Origin: an uncultured Gammaproteobacteria bacterium
GTDB lineage: Bacteria; Pseudomonadota; Gammaproteobacteria; Pseudomonadales; Pseudohongiellaceae
Direction of reading: 5' to 3'
Assembly (NCBI GenBank): GCA_913054495.1
Contig: CAJXIY010000001.1
Span: 79,338 to 143,337 of the forward strand
Length of the DNA stretch: 64,000 nt
Shown: piece after piece, positions 52,612-61,878 of the stretch
How the letters are laid out: each line of letters starts with the position of its first letter
Numbering within the stretch: position 1 is the stretch's first letter
Program-made: the position numbers and the translations under genes
The notes under the pieces: model-generated
What the model saw: only the letters and a program-made list of their open reading frames with translations
Databases searched by the model: none
What the model was told of the DNA's origin: nothing

Positions 52612-53964
52612 ATGGCGATGCGAAATGCGATACTGATTTCAGTTCTGATTGCGATTTACCTCAGTGGATGTACGAATACCAATAGTCCGCTGCGGCCGGA
52701 GCTTGAGACCTTTCAACGTAGTGACGACTATGATTATGGCCTGTCTGATTTGGCAGGCGCTGGCAATCATAGCCTCACACTGACAGAAGATGGGTTTCAG
52801 TGGCCTGCTATTGCTACGGCTGTCGATACGGTGCTGCTCGAGATTTCCTTGCAGCGTACAAGCGGACAGAATCCTGCAATAGGAATTGATGCTGGCGGAG
52901 TCAAACTCATTCAGTACTTCGAGCAAGGTGGACGCGGGCGGCGCTATCTCGATCTCAGCCCAGTGCTAAAAGGGAATATCGAACCGGGGGATTTCATCGA
53001 ATTTACCAGCCTGGGAACCCAGTGGAAGTCACAGCCAACGACTCTCGTCACATTTACCAACCCGTCTCTCGAAGGACGCAGAGTCCTGGTTATCGCACCC
53101 CATCCGGATGATGCGGAGATCGCTGCCTTTGGCGTCTACCAATCATCGGTCGCTGACGTCGTCACTGTCACCGCCGGCGACGCCGGTGGTGCTAACTTCG
53201 AGTCCCTGTGGGCCATTGAGGGTGAACAATACCGGGCCAAAGGTCGGATCAGGACCCTTGACAGTCTCACGGTGCCCTTTCTCGGGGGCTTGCGACCCGA
53301 AGCGGTACGAAATCTGGGTTACTACGATGGCACGCTTAGACAACTCTGGCTGCAGCGTCCGAATCAGGTTGAGCCGGTCCTGGCCGAACTCGAAGATCCC
53401 GCATACTACCGGCACCTCAATTTCGATCCTGAGCTACGGGATCGAGAATTCGAATCGAGTTGGCAAGCACTCGTTGCTGACTTGCTCAGCGAGCTTGAAA
53501 GAGTGCAGCCGCAGACCATAGTCGCGCCCCATCCCCAACTCGATCGTCACCTCGATCATCAGTTTGCGTCCATCGCGCTATTCGAAGCGCTCGCGAAATG
53601 GGGTAGGGAGTGCGATATCCTTCTTTATACGAATCATGCGATCGGCAACGAAGCTTTTCCACTGGGACCCCGTAACGGCTTGACCGGATTACCCCCGTTC
53701 AATGGAGAAGGCTTGCACCTGCGTCGCATATTTTCTCACCAATTAACGGCCGAGGATCAGCGCCGTAAGCTGGTAGCACTGGAAGCAATGCACGACCTTC
53801 GACCCTTCGATCTACGTAATGGCAGCGATATCACAACTGTGCCACTTATCTATGACTACTTCCGCCGCGGCGTTCGACCGAATGAGATCTTTTTTGCCAC
53901 TAACCTGGATGGTGTGCGCGCAATCTACGAAGAATTCATCGACGCAAACAAAGAAAATGAATAG
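52612..53964 (+). CDS. PIG-L family deacetylase lipoprotein
   Basis: 450 residues. Lipobox YLSGC sets lipid at Cys20. An N-terminal beta-domain (about 30-155) is followed by the PIG-L domain: VLVIAPHPDDAEIAAFG (zinc His164, Asp167) and TIVAPHPQLDRHLDHQFAS (HxxH-type zinc ligand). The family deacetylates N-acetylglucosaminyl compounds. As an envelope lipoprotein it could work on amino-sugar glycoconjugates. 25 bases after the quinoprotein gene, same strand. Confidence 0.9.
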   Translation: MAMRNAILISVLIAIYLSGCTNTNSPLRPELETFQRSDDYDYGLSDLAGAGNHSLTLTEDGFQWPAIATAVDTVLLEISLQRTSGQNPAIGIDAGGVKLIQYFEQGGRGRRYLDLSPVLKGNIEPGDFIEFTSLGTQWKSQPTTLVTFTNPSLEGRRVLVIAPHPDDAEIAAFGVYQSSVADVVTVTAGDAGGANFESLWAIEGEQYRAKGRIRTLDSLTVPFLGGLRPEAVRNLGYYDGTLRQLWLQRPNQVEPVLAELEDPAYYRHLNFDPELRDREFESSWQALVADLLSELERVQPQTIVAPHPQLDRHLDHQFASIALFEALAKWGRECDILLYTNHAIGNEAFPLGPRNGLTGLPPFNGEGLHLRRIFSHQLTAEDQRRKLVALEAMHDLRPFDLRNGSDITTVPLIYDYFRRGVRPNEIFFATNLDGVRAIYEEFIDANKENE

Positions 53965-53986
53965 TCAGGTCTGGCTTATGTGGTAA

Positions 53987-54069
53987 ACGGGGTCAGGTCT
54001 TCAATTGCACAAGCGCTCTTATTGCATCACACTGGATTTTGATCGTGCTGATTGAGGCTTGACCCCGTT
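53987..54069. repeat. GGGGTCAGGTCTTCAATTGCAC element, about 83 bp
   Basis: ACGGGGTCAGGTCTTCAATT then GCAC (left) pairs imperfectly with GTGCTGATTGAGGCTTGACC then CCGT (right) around a loop containing CTGGATTTTGATC. It fills the space between the PIG-L and transporter genes, a probable co-transcribed pair. Confidence 0.85.
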
Positions 54070-54086
54070 CGAGTAGAGGCAAAGGG

Positions 54087-55448
54087 ATGAAGTACATAAA
54101 AAACCGTCTTAACGTGATGATGTTACTCCAGTACGGGGTGTGGGGGCTGTGGTTGCCGGTGCTGGCGACGTATTTGCAATCACCTGATGCAGACGGAGGC
54201 TTGGGATTCACCTCAGGGCAGGTGGGGTGGATTCTCGGATTGGCCGGCTCGATCGGGGCGGTCTGTGCGCCGTTCATCGCCGGGCAGTTCGCCGACCGTT
54301 ATTTTTCGACGGAGAAGTTTCTTTCTGTGTTACTGGTGCTGGGTGGGATCGTAAAAATCATCACCGCCTATCAAGACACCTTTATGGCCTGGCTCATCTT
54401 ATCCATCATTTACAGCGTACTTTATATGCCGACGCTTTCCTTGACGAATTCCATGGCGTTTGCGCATCTGGATAACCCCGATAAGGAGTGGCCGCGAGTG
54501 CGGGTGATGGGGACCTTCGGCTGGATCGCAGCGAGTTGGCTGTTTCCGATGATCTGGCTGCAGTCGGATTTGCAGCTGCAGGCCTTGCCGCCGTTCTTTG
54601 TGGGAACGGAAGTGGCGGACGCGACGGCGCGACTGGCCGACACCTTAATAGTGGCCGGGGTGCTTTCCTTTTTTTATGCCGGATTCTGCTTCTTGCTACC
54701 GCATACGCCACCGAAGAAGGAGGCTGTGGAAAAGTTGGCCTTCAAGAAGGCTTTCGCCCTGCTGTCTCACCGATCGTTCGCGATTCTGCTATTGGCGAGT
54801 CTGCCAATATCGGTCATTCACCAGATTTATTTCATGCAGACGGGTCCGTTTTTCGAGAACCAGTTAGGCATGTTGGTCACCTATATCGCTCCGGCGATGA
54901 CAGTGGGTCAGTTCGCGGAGATCGGGTTCCTGGCCTTATTAGGCGTGTTTCTCATGCGCCTGGGATTTCGTTGGACCATCACCCTGGGCGGCCTGGCCTA
55001 TTTCGCGCGCTACGCGATCTGGGGGCTAATCAGCATGCAGGAAGCCTCGGCACCGTCGGTAGATGCCGCGGGTCATATGCTGTGGACGACGCCGTTGATG
55101 ATTGGCGTATTCAGCCAGGCATTACACGGGCTGTGTTATGCCTGCTTCTTCGCTTCGGCGTTTATGTACGTCGATCGCATAGCGGACGCGGACATTCGAA
55201 ACTCGGCGCAGACTGTTTTCGGAATTATCATCCTGGGTGTGGGTCCGGTGTTTGCAGGACCGTTTCTGGCCTTGCTCGGGAGTGTCTTTGGCGAAAATGG
55301 TGTGGTGACCAATTTCGCGGGCATGTGGTTTACCCTGGCCGCGATCGCATTGATCACGACCGTGCTGTTTGGACTTGCCTTCAGGGATGAAACCCAGGGC
55401 GAGATTGCCGAAACCGAAACCTTAGCGGGCGAGACCGTAGGAGCATAG
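54087..55448 (+). CDS. MFS transporter, nucleoside:H+ symporter type
   Basis: 453 residues with 12 predicted membrane helices. The start NRLNVMMLLQYGVWGLWLPV and the GQVGWILGLAGSIGAVCAPFIAGQFADRYF loop (landmarks GLAGSIGAV, GQFADRYF) resemble NupG/XapB and the LacY-related group. The central loop HTPPKKEAVEKL separates two six-helix halves; the ending LAFRDETQGEIAET is cytosolic. Uptake of nucleosides or small glycosides would suit the neighbouring deacetylase and oxidoreductases. AAAGGG precedes ATG. Confidence 0.87.
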   Translation: MKYIKNRLNVMMLLQYGVWGLWLPVLATYLQSPDADGGLGFTSGQVGWILGLAGSIGAVCAPFIAGQFADRYFSTEKFLSVLLVLGGIVKIITAYQDTFMAWLILSIIYSVLYMPTLSLTNSMAFAHLDNPDKEWPRVRVMGTFGWIAASWLFPMIWLQSDLQLQALPPFFVGTEVADATARLADTLIVAGVLSFFYAGFCFLLPHTPPKKEAVEKLAFKKAFALLSHRSFAILLLASLPISVIHQIYFMQTGPFFENQLGMLVTYIAPAMTVGQFAEIGFLALLGVFLMRLGFRWTITLGGLAYFARYAIWGLISMQEASAPSVDAAGHMLWTTPLMIGVFSQALHGLCYACFFASAFMYVDRIADADIRNSAQTVFGIIILGVGPVFAGPFLALLGSVFGENGVVTNFAGMWFTLAAIALITTVLFGLAFRDETQGEIAETETLAGETVGA

Positions 55449-55458
55449 GTCTTTCATT

Positions 55459-55550
55459 GGGGCTCAGGTCTCCAATCGCACAAGTTTTGTTTTCGCGTTG
55501 CATTGGAATCGAAAAGTGCAGACGAAGAGCTGAAGTTACATTGGCCCTGA
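55459..55550. repeat. Degenerate GGGGCTCAGGTCTCCAAT element
   Basis: GGGGCTCAGGTCTCCAATCG then CAC (55459-55481) is a clear left arm of the 80-bp family. The right arm (GTGCAGACGAAGAGC ... GGCCC) is decayed, as is the loop (TTGCATTGGAATCG). Between transporter and cupin genes. Confidence 0.6.
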
Positions 55551-55620
55551 GTTGATCTATACCTGGCCCGGCTCAAATCGTTTTGATTAATTTTTTAATT
55601 TATGCAAAAAGGAGTTGACG

Positions 55621-56079
55621 ATGAAAAAAATAGCCATAACTGGATGCTTGATTTTCGCCTTCGCCACGTTGGTTTACGCACAGACCTCAATGCCGCCTGC
55701 TACCTATGTCAAAGCGAATGACATCGGATTGACATTGGCCACTTCAATGGAACAAAGGCCGGCCTTGGGTGTCGGCACCATCGTTAGCGGCGATGACTTC
55801 AACATTAATTTTATCCGTCGCAACGCACCGGCTGGCGCGATAATCCATGAACAAGGCACCGAGTTGCATTACATCACCGAAGGCGCAGGCATTCTTGTCA
55901 CCGGGGGCAGGTCAATTCGACCACCTGGGGGAGGCTCGGCCAATATAGAAGGTGGTTCTGCGCAACGCGTCACGGTTGGCGATGCCATACTCATTCCGGC
56001 AGGCACACCGCATCAATACACTGCGGTGGAAGGTGTGGTGGGCTATCTTGAGGTGCGATTCAAGGCGGCGCAGTACTAG
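55621..56079 (+). CDS. Secreted cupin-domain protein
   Basis: 152 residues from ATG 55621 (AAGGAG 8 bases upstream) with a signal peptide (ending VYAQ). One cupin barrel: GAIIHEQGTELHYITEGAGILV (landmarks HEQGTELHYI; metal His/Glu/His) and GDAILIPAGTPHQYTAVEG (second-motif His). The metal set is complete. Exported cupins may bind sugars or metals or isomerise small acids. Last gene of the rightward cluster. Confidence 0.85.
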   Translation: MKKIAITGCLIFAFATLVYAQTSMPPATYVKANDIGLTLATSMEQRPALGVGTIVSGDDFNINFIRRNAPAGAIIHEQGTELHYITEGAGILVTGGRSIRPPGGGSANIEGGSAQRVTVGDAILIPAGTPHQYTAVEGVVGYLEVRFKAAQY

Positions 56080-56126
56080 GCCCATCTTCTGGAAATGAGA
56101 GGATGGGGACCTGACTCCGAAAACTA

Positions 56127-57347
56127 TCAGAAACGAACCAGCCGTCCGTCTTCCACCCAGGTCTCACCGTTAATTGACACCGTGGCATCCAGGAAAAAAT
56201 TCCAGCGCACATAGTTGCCTTCCACATTGCCGCCGATCTCGCTGTTGTCACCTAGCGACAGGCGCACTACACCCGCTCCGTAGCCGAAGTAGGGCAGCCA
56301 GGGATCTTCGGTCGGGACCGCTAGCAAGGCATTAAACCCCAGGCCAAACTCCCGGAAAGACCTCGCGCCCTCCGCAGCAAGTTCGGTCTCAACCGCTCCC
56401 AGATTGGAGCCCGCTGTCAGCGAAATCATGATCCCCTCTTCAAACACCAATCGCAAATCATCCACCGTTTCACCACTCCAGGTGGAGCGTGGAAAGACAA
56501 CGACACCGTGAACGGATGTTTCGATTGGTGCTACCCGGACCGCGCCAGCAGGGAACTCGATTTCCCTATCGATGAGAATGGCGCCCGCTGCCGCGCGCGC
56601 ACCCGACACGTCCCCATCTTGCCGATTGATCGGTCTTTCACCGATCCGAAAGCGGATATCAGTGCCCGCAGCCGTGGTGACATGAATCTCGCCGGCGCGC
56701 GCCGCCTGCTCAAATGCATCGTGGCGGGATCGCAGTTCGGAAAAATCCTGCTCGAGGATGGCGCGTCGATACAAGGAAACCTCCCGATCGCCATCGGTGG
56801 GAACCGCGCCCGCAGTCGAGCCGATAGGATAGGAGCGGTCCTCCACGGTATATGCACCTGCCCAATGGAAATGCACGGTGCGGTGCTGGCCTAGTTGTTC
56901 CCACAGCAGATCCTGCATTGCGGCGTAAGGCGGGTCAGCGGGGGTGGGGCCCGGTAACATGATCCCGACCGATACATCGCGCAATAACTCACGCAACTCC
57001 CCTCGATCGGCACCACGCGCTCGCTCTACAAACGTCGCAACTCCGTCCCGACCGTAGGGCCCGTCCGCCGAAAGCGTGCCGACATAAATCCCTCCCGCCG
57101 CCTCCACGGCGGCGGCAAAGAGTCCGGGCAATTCCTCGTGCAGCCCAGGGCGTCCCACAGCAAACACGCGTTCGCCAGGCGCCAACTGAAGGCGTTCTAC
57201 GAGCACGGTTACCATCGGACTCCACCATTGTGCGTCGAAAATGTTGACGGTTTGAGCTTGGTCGGTTTGCGGAACATCGGAATCGCAGCCAAGCGCTAAG
57301 ACGGCGGTCGCGACGAGGCAGAGAGTGCGGATTTGACGATAGATCAA
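56127..57347 (-). CDS. M29-like aminopeptidase-fold lipoprotein
   Basis: 406 residues from TTG 57347, chosen since GAGGG lies 5-6 bases upstream and a compact lipoprotein signal follows (LCLVATAVLALGC, lipid at Cys21). The frame is open for 46 codons further (to 57485) without a signal. RLQLAPGERVFAVGRPGLHEEL and DIRFRIGERPINRQDGD resemble the N- and mid-regions of M29 (thermophilic) aminopeptidases, and FPAGAVRVAPIETSVHG matches the FPGGEV-type metal-site region. Not all M29 metal ligands can be confirmed by eye, so it may be a non-peptidase relative. Confidence 0.68.
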   Translation of the reverse strand: MIYRQIRTLCLVATAVLALGCDSDVPQTDQAQTVNIFDAQWWSPMVTVLVERLQLAPGERVFAVGRPGLHEELPGLFAAAVEAAGGIYVGTLSADGPYGRDGVATFVERARGADRGELRELLRDVSVGIMLPGPTPADPPYAAMQDLLWEQLGQHRTVHFHWAGAYTVEDRSYPIGSTAGAVPTDGDREVSLYRRAILEQDFSELRSRHDAFEQAARAGEIHVTTAAGTDIRFRIGERPINRQDGDVSGARAAAGAILIDREIEFPAGAVRVAPIETSVHGVVVFPRSTWSGETVDDLRLVFEEGIMISLTAGSNLGAVETELAAEGARSFREFGLGFNALLAVPTEDPWLPYFGYGAGVVRLSLGDNSEIGGNVEGNYVRWNFFLDATVSINGETWVEDGRLVRF

Positions 57348-57471
57348 TTTGACCCTCGCTGAGGACGACGCAGTGGTAGGCTTTGTGGTGTGTGCGCCTG
57401 CATTATTCGACTGGGCTATCTCGATTGTCCTCAGGCCTGCGGATCTCATGGGAGCTTCGCACTTTGTAAAC

Positions 57472-57504
57472 AAAACAGGGCGCAAAACTGTTGCGCCCTG
57501 TTTT
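57472..57504 (-). terminator. Rho-independent terminator for the leftward gene at 57535-58080
   Basis: AAAACAGGGCGCAA and TTGCGCCCTGTTTT form a perfect 14-bp stem with a 5-base loop, 30 bases past the leftward stop codon; on the minus strand it ends in TTTTG. Symmetric, so it may also work from the other side. Confidence 0.85.
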
Positions 57505-57534
57505 CAATAATTTACATTTGGCTGCTTTGGCTGA

Positions 57535-58080
57535 CTATTTCACTCTTGTCATCGTGGTGTAACGATATGACATTAATTTCCCACCGCCCCATCTTTCCGA
57601 GCGCGACTCGAAGTGATCTTCATCAATAATTTTTAACCAACTATTGTGTACATGATAGTCAGCATTGACGTCCATGTTGGTACCCTTGGTGAACTGGAAG
57701 TCAATCACGCCTTTTTCTACAGTCGCTGCAAAGGTCATCGACGGTTGGTTACCGACCGCACAGTAATGGGTGTGAATGAGCGTATCCTCGCCATCCTGAT
57801 GATACATACTAACCATTTCAGAGGCAGTGCCTGCTGCAAATGTCGCCATGACTGAGGTACCGTTGCCGATGGTCTTATAGGTCACCGTTGTGCTGCTCGC
57901 GGTGCCGTCTGCTCTTGACTGCCCGACTGGAACTACCACGGCATCGCCGGTCCAGGTGCCGTCCAGGGTAAGCATGGTTTTAAACGCCTGATCGGCTGTA
58001 AATCCTTCATCAGCCGCGATTGCGACTGAGCTCAACATCAGGGCCGCGAGAGGAATTGTCAGCAGTCTTAGGTTTTTCAT
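57535..58080 (-). CDS. Small secreted beta-rich protein, function unknown
   Basis: 181 residues with a signal peptide (ending AIAADEG). The mature part is beta-rich with a lipocalin-like rhythm: LTLDGTWTGDAVVVP, TVTYKTIGNGTSVMATF, MVSMYHQDGEDTLIHTHYCAVGNQP, RSERWGGGKLMSYRYTTMTR (shown in pieces). It resembles DUF1579-like or fatty-acid-binding-like barrels of about 160 residues that bind hydrophobic ligands. One lone Cys (HYCAVG). AAGGA precedes ATG 58080. Single gene. Confidence 0.78.
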   Translation of the reverse strand: MKNLRLLTIPLAALMLSSVAIAADEGFTADQAFKTMLTLDGTWTGDAVVVPVGQSRADGTASSTTVTYKTIGNGTSVMATFAAGTASEMVSMYHQDGEDTLIHTHYCAVGNQPSMTFAATVEKGVIDFQFTKGTNMDVNADYHVHNSWLKIIDEDHFESRSERWGGGKLMSYRYTTMTRVK

Positions 58081-58161
58081 TTTTGAATCCTTGATGATTA
58101 GTGACGAGCAAGACTAAACCCGCGCCAACAAGGTTGTCAAATACTGCATCAGAATGCGGCT

Positions 58162-58197
58162 GGACTACAGGACCGGACTACAGGACCGGGCTACAGG
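58162..58197. repeat. 13-bp tandem repeat, 2.8 copies
   Basis: GGACTACAGGACC occurs twice without interruption, then GGGCTACAGG as a partial third copy, ending exactly where the sulfatase remnant begins. Confidence 0.9.
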
Positions 58198-58481
58198 TTG
58201 ACGCCTGATTTTCCTCAGACATCAACCACGTTTGGCATCCGCACCGAGCGCTATAAAACTATTCGTTATCACGGCATCTGGGATACTAACGAGATTTATG
58301 ATTTACAATCGGATCCCCACGAGATACAGAATCTAATCGATGCTCCGGAGCACCAAGAGAAAATCGCAGGCTTGCTAACGAGCTTTATGAGTGGCTAGAA
58401 ACCACCGACGGCACGAACATACCGCTTAAAAAACTTGTCAGGCCCAGGTTTGGTGATCACAGAAATCAATCCGTGCTCTGA
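58198..58481 (+). pseudogene. Sulfatase C-terminal remnant, frameshifted
   Basis: GIRTERYKTIRYHGIWDTNE and IYDLQSDPHEIQNLIDAPEH are the C-terminal signature of type I sulfatases (the 'RT.RYKLI.Y' strand and 'ELYDL..DP.E..NL'). After EKIAGLL the frame changes at about 58370-58377, and the end continues in another frame as ANELYEWLETTDGTNIPLKK to RFGDHRNQS, the usual family finish. The formylglycine site and the whole N-terminal 400 or so residues are missing. A 13-bp tandem repeat abuts its left edge. Confidence 0.82.
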
Positions 58482-58521
58482 CCCTGTCAGCACCTTTTGA
58501 TGCTAACTGCCCGAAAAGGAT

Positions 58522-59535
58522 TTATTGTCCTGCCAGTGCCCGCGCCTCTTCGGCCCGATGACCTGAAAGAATATTCATCATGCCGTAGTTGCCTTCATGA
58601 CAGGCATATTCGTAGATCTTGTCTTCAGAATATTCAAATATGATGCGCCGGGTGTAGTCTGCAGAATAGGTACCGGGATCATGTGCGATCAAGTCGTATT
58701 GCAACTCGGTGTCACTTATCCGGGTAATGCGCTCCTGCAGAATCTTGGCATCGGTGTTTAATCCGGGCGCACTCTTCTCGCTGAAGTTTTGGGTATCGAT
58801 CACCAGGGTGTCCCCGTCCCAATAGCCTCGGGAGCTGCCGTTCCAGAGCTTGATATTCTCATTCAATTTCGGCATTTCTGTGAGGGGGATATTTCTCACA
58901 TCGTGGAACATCTCCTGGATGATGGTGACATGGTCCCGACTCTGCACGATCTGCCAGTAACTGTTATAGCCCGGGCGGAGATTGGGCACACCCCGGTGCA
59001 CGCAGCGTTCGGACAGGGAACGATCCAGCCACGAATCTGCGGGGTGCTCCTGTCGATAAGCGCTCCGCTGCCTGGCGTGGGTTATGGCCTCAGCCGTCCT
59101 CTCGGGATAGTGCCCGTTGACTGGATCGATTATCTGGGAGGTGCGGTTCTGTAGGGTGCGTTCCACCATCCACTGCTGGTCATAGTTACCCGTCTGGGTA
59201 TCTCTGGACGACACATTGCCTGAAAAGGCGGCATCCAGCACGCTTTCTCCAAACAGCGCATCGCCGCCGCTGGCATTTAATTCGGCGATCCTTCCGGCCA
59301 GGAACCGCATCTCATCCTCGGTGAGAAACTCTCTATCGCCAAACACCTCGGGTCGCTCTACCGGAGTGATGGCGTTATTAGCCCACACGCCTTGCAGGTT
59401 TGGCTGACCATCGACGGTACGGGGAGTTTCCCAGTCAGCGTCCGCTGCGGTCACGAGTGAGCTGTGAGTGCTGATCGCAGCAGATGCAAGCACGAGCAGG
59501 ATCACCCAATTCGATCTTGTGAGATGTAATTTCAT
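58522..59535 (-). CDS. Secreted PDLQG/YACHEGNY-family protein, function unknown
   Basis: 337 residues with a signal peptide (about 1-30). VDGQPNLQGVWANNAITPVERP, TSQIIDPVNGHYPERT, ERCVHRGVPNLRP, SRGYWDGDTLVIDTQNF and YEYACHEGNYGMMNIL carry every family block. It is the third gene of a leftward operon behind the copper-monooxygenase-like and Ig-like genes (13-base gap), which ties the family physically to that oxidation system. GGGGG ribosome-like site. Confidence 0.82.
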   Translation of the reverse strand: MKLHLTRSNWVILLVLASAAISTHSSLVTAADADWETPRTVDGQPNLQGVWANNAITPVERPEVFGDREFLTEDEMRFLAGRIAELNASGGDALFGESVLDAAFSGNVSSRDTQTGNYDQQWMVERTLQNRTSQIIDPVNGHYPERTAEAITHARQRSAYRQEHPADSWLDRSLSERCVHRGVPNLRPGYNSYWQIVQSRDHVTIIQEMFHDVRNIPLTEMPKLNENIKLWNGSSRGYWDGDTLVIDTQNFSEKSAPGLNTDAKILQERITRISDTELQYDLIAHDPGTYSADYTRRIIFEYSEDKIYEYACHEGNYGMMNILSGHRAEEARALAGQ

Positions 59536-59548
59536 GGTTAACCCCCAA

Positions 59549-60514
59549 TTATTCCCGCACGTTCACCGTCACGAACTCATAGGTGGACTTGCCACCATCG
59601 TATGCCCGCACCTGCAGTTCGTACTCTCCGGATTTTGAGAAGGTGATCGAAGTCGTGGCAGACCCGTTTTCCACCTTGGCAAACTGCGGGTCTGTGGTGA
59701 TGTTTCCCCGACCCCGCCAGACAATATACGACACGGTCAACTTGTCGCTTGGTGGCCGGGCGTTAATCTTGTTGCCCCGTGCCGTCAATGACAGTTGAGG
59801 GACGTTCACCGGGATTTCCAATGCATCCTCAGGCGGCGTCAACATCGGCGGTCGTGCCTGGCTGGGCTGGCGCGCCGCGGCGTCTTTCTGCCGTTGCTCT
59901 TCTTCGGTCGGTTCAGCTTCAGGCTTGGGCAAGCCATCGTCGGTTACCATCGCAGTCAGGCTCAGCGTGGCGGACAGCTGCACAGAAACCGCGGTGCTTA
60001 GGGTAATTTCAGGTGGGTGATTCTCCAGGGTTTCCTCGTCCGGCGCCCTGCCACCGTATTCCTCAATCTCCCACTCTGACTGTAGCCAGCCGATGGCTTG
60101 AAGGGTCTTGCCCTGGGTGTTGAGGCTCCAGACAATTTCTCGATCACCGAAATCGGCCGGAACATTCACGGTGAAGATGTCCCTGTTCGAACGGGCGTGG
60201 AAGTAGGTGGGTTGTCGTTGTCTCTGATCCACACCCGCCATGTCGATGAAGTTGTCCGCCCCAATCGGCACGTTCAATTCTTCGATGTAGTTCCGGTTAA
60301 GGTAGCCGAAATGCATATCGAAGCTGTCATCGGCGTTGCGTGACCAGCCTTGAAATATCGGCTGCACGGTCTGACCGCTGTTGTATCTGAGCTGATAGGG
60401 CAGATGCTCGATCTGCGCCGCAGCGCGCAGGGCAAAAACGGCAAAAAACGCCGTCGCCAGGAAAGCAGCCAAACTTCGGAATAAGTGTTTGGTCGCCATA
60501 GATTTACTGCTCAT
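59549..60514 (-). CDS. Secreted Ig/cadherin-like partner of copper-monooxygenase-like protein
   Basis: 321 residues from ATG 60514 (a TTG six codons upstream overlaps the preceding stop; ATG 60499 is a third choice). Signal peptide ending LRAAAQ. GQTVQPIFQGWSRNADDSFD, FGYLNRNYIEELNVPIGA, QPTYFHARSNRDIFTVNVPADFGDREIVWSL (landmarks QPTYFHARS, VPADFG) and C-terminal SKSGEYELQVRAYDGG match the protein at 39132-40007. It carries an added acidic/Pro linker (EAEPTEEEQRQKDAAARQP). Second gene of a three-gene operon. Confidence 0.8.
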   Translation of the reverse strand: MSSKSMATKHLFRSLAAFLATAFFAVFALRAAAQIEHLPYQLRYNSGQTVQPIFQGWSRNADDSFDMHFGYLNRNYIEELNVPIGADNFIDMAGVDQRQRQPTYFHARSNRDIFTVNVPADFGDREIVWSLNTQGKTLQAIGWLQSEWEIEEYGGRAPDEETLENHPPEITLSTAVSVQLSATLSLTAMVTDDGLPKPEAEPTEEEQRQKDAAARQPSQARPPMLTPPEDALEIPVNVPQLSLTARGNKINARPPSDKLTVSYIVWRGRGNITTDPQFAKVENGSATTSITFSKSGEYELQVRAYDGGKSTYEFVTVNVRE

Positions 60515-60528
60515 CCTCACCCCCGGTG

Positions 60529-61878
60529 TCAATCGAGCCCTGCGACTGAAGTGCCGTCAGCTTCGCGCAGCGCCTTACGTCTGGCCAGCTCTTCGTTATA
60601 CTCCTCATCGGTCAGATCAACCCAGCCCAGCCAGGAGAAACTCATCTCGTCGATGGTCCGACCACCGTCCCCGGTCCAGTTTCGAGCATCGTGGTTGCCT
60701 GGATTCGCTTCGGTGTTATCGAAGTAACTAATCATGTGTCCCACCGTCCCCTTCGGTACTAACGGGGCAGAGTCGTCGTTGTAATTATAGATCGTGTGCC
60801 AGTTGTAGTCCCAATGCGCACAGCTCACGATCTCGGTCTTTGCCGTTGCCCCCAATGACGGATAAATTAGCTCCAGGCACTGATAGGTTCCAAGGGCATG
60901 CATATGGGGCTGGAACGCTGTGATCTTCGCATTCAAATGGAAGTAAACGTAGCCATCGGTCCGCACCACTTCACCGGCGGGAATGTCAATCAGGCTCATG
61001 CGCTGGCCCAGCTGCTTCGACCAGCGGCGATACTTGGGAACATAACCCTTGGGATGAAACACGATGCCGAGTTCAATCTTCGCGTCAGTCTCTACGCCTA
61101 CCGGGTGGAAGTGATAGGAAAGCCGTATCTTGCTATCCGCCTCCAGCAAGACACCAGAGTCATCCGGATAGATCTCGGCGTCCTTTCCGGATGCATACTC
61201 CACCAGGAACTGTGACTCTTCGTCATTGCCGTTGCCACTTCCCCCTTCCGCATAGGAAAGCCCGTGATGCACGACCCGTCGCGAGGCGTCGTCGGGAGTT
61301 CTGGTCTGGATGGCCTTGATATATCGATCCTCTGACAATTCCCCAATCAGGTCGTCACTATAGAGATCGCCATACAGGTCCGCACCCACGGCAGGCACCG
61401 TATAATTCCATGACACGATCACATCCGGTTCACCGATATTCCACTCGGCGGCATCGGCGAATTCGACCTGTGGCGGCATGTCGGCGGCATCGCCCTCGGG
61501 CGCACCGGCGTCTACCCAGGCCGATAGCGTCGCAATCTCCTCGGCGCTCAGTGACCTGTCGTTCTTGAATTCCTGTATGCCGATATTCCTGTCGATGTGC
61601 CAGGGCGGCATCGTGCGGTTAGAGGTTTTGTATTTGATCAGCGGCGCAAACGGAAGAACCTGCTCATAAGTCACCAGCGGCATCGGCGCCATTCCCTTGG
61701 GACGATGACAGTTCTGACAGGACGCTTGCAGAATCGGCACTACGTCCCGCGTGAAGGTAGGGTGTTCTTCGGCGGCCTGCGCCGATGTCAGTGTCGGCAG
61801 CGCCAATGTTGTGACAGCAAGGATGAGGGCCGCCAGGGTGCTCCGTGTCAGGAATCCAGGTCTGTTAGCCGATAGCAT
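60529..61878 (-). CDS. Cytochrome c / ascorbate-dependent copper type II monooxygenase-like protein
   Basis: 449 residues from ATG 61878 (GAGGAG 7 bases upstream). Signal peptide ending TSAQAAE. CQNCHRPKGMAPMPL is the haem site, then MPPWHIDRNIGIQEFKNDRSL as in the 40060-41400 paralogue. Copper-site pattern retained: RRVVHHGLSY, LSYHFHPVG, FQPHMHALG and a late IDEMSFS Met. It probably oxidises an organic substrate in the periplasm with electrons passing through the haem domain. First gene of the operon with the Ig-like and YACHEGNY genes. Confidence 0.84.
   Translation of the reverse strand: MLSANRPGFLTRSTLAALILAVTTLALPTLTSAQAAEEHPTFTRDVVPILQASCQNCHRPKGMAPMPLVTYEQVLPFAPLIKYKTSNRTMPPWHIDRNIGIQEFKNDRSLSAEEIATLSAWVDAGAPEGDAADMPPQVEFADAAEWNIGEPDVIVSWNYTVPAVGADLYGDLYSDDLIGELSEDRYIKAIQTRTPDDASRRVVHHGLSYAEGGSGNGNDEESQFLVEYASGKDAEIYPDDSGVLLEADSKIRLSYHFHPVGVETDAKIELGIVFHPKGYVPKYRRWSKQLGQRMSLIDIPAGEVVRTDGYVYFHLNAKITAFQPHMHALGTYQCLELIYPSLGATAKTEIVSCAHWDYNWHTIYNYNDDSAPLVPKGTVGHMISYFDNTEANPGNHDARNWTGDGGRTIDEMSFSWLGWVDLTDEEYNEELARRKALREADGTSVAGLD

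Noticed and set aside
54488..55390. A 300-codon frame inside the transporter gene
   Set aside because: Out-of-frame shadow rich in Arg/Gly; the MFS frame explains the DNA.
58162..58197. Tandem repeat as a CRISPR array
   Set aside because: Units of 13 bases with no spacers; a simple tandem duplication.
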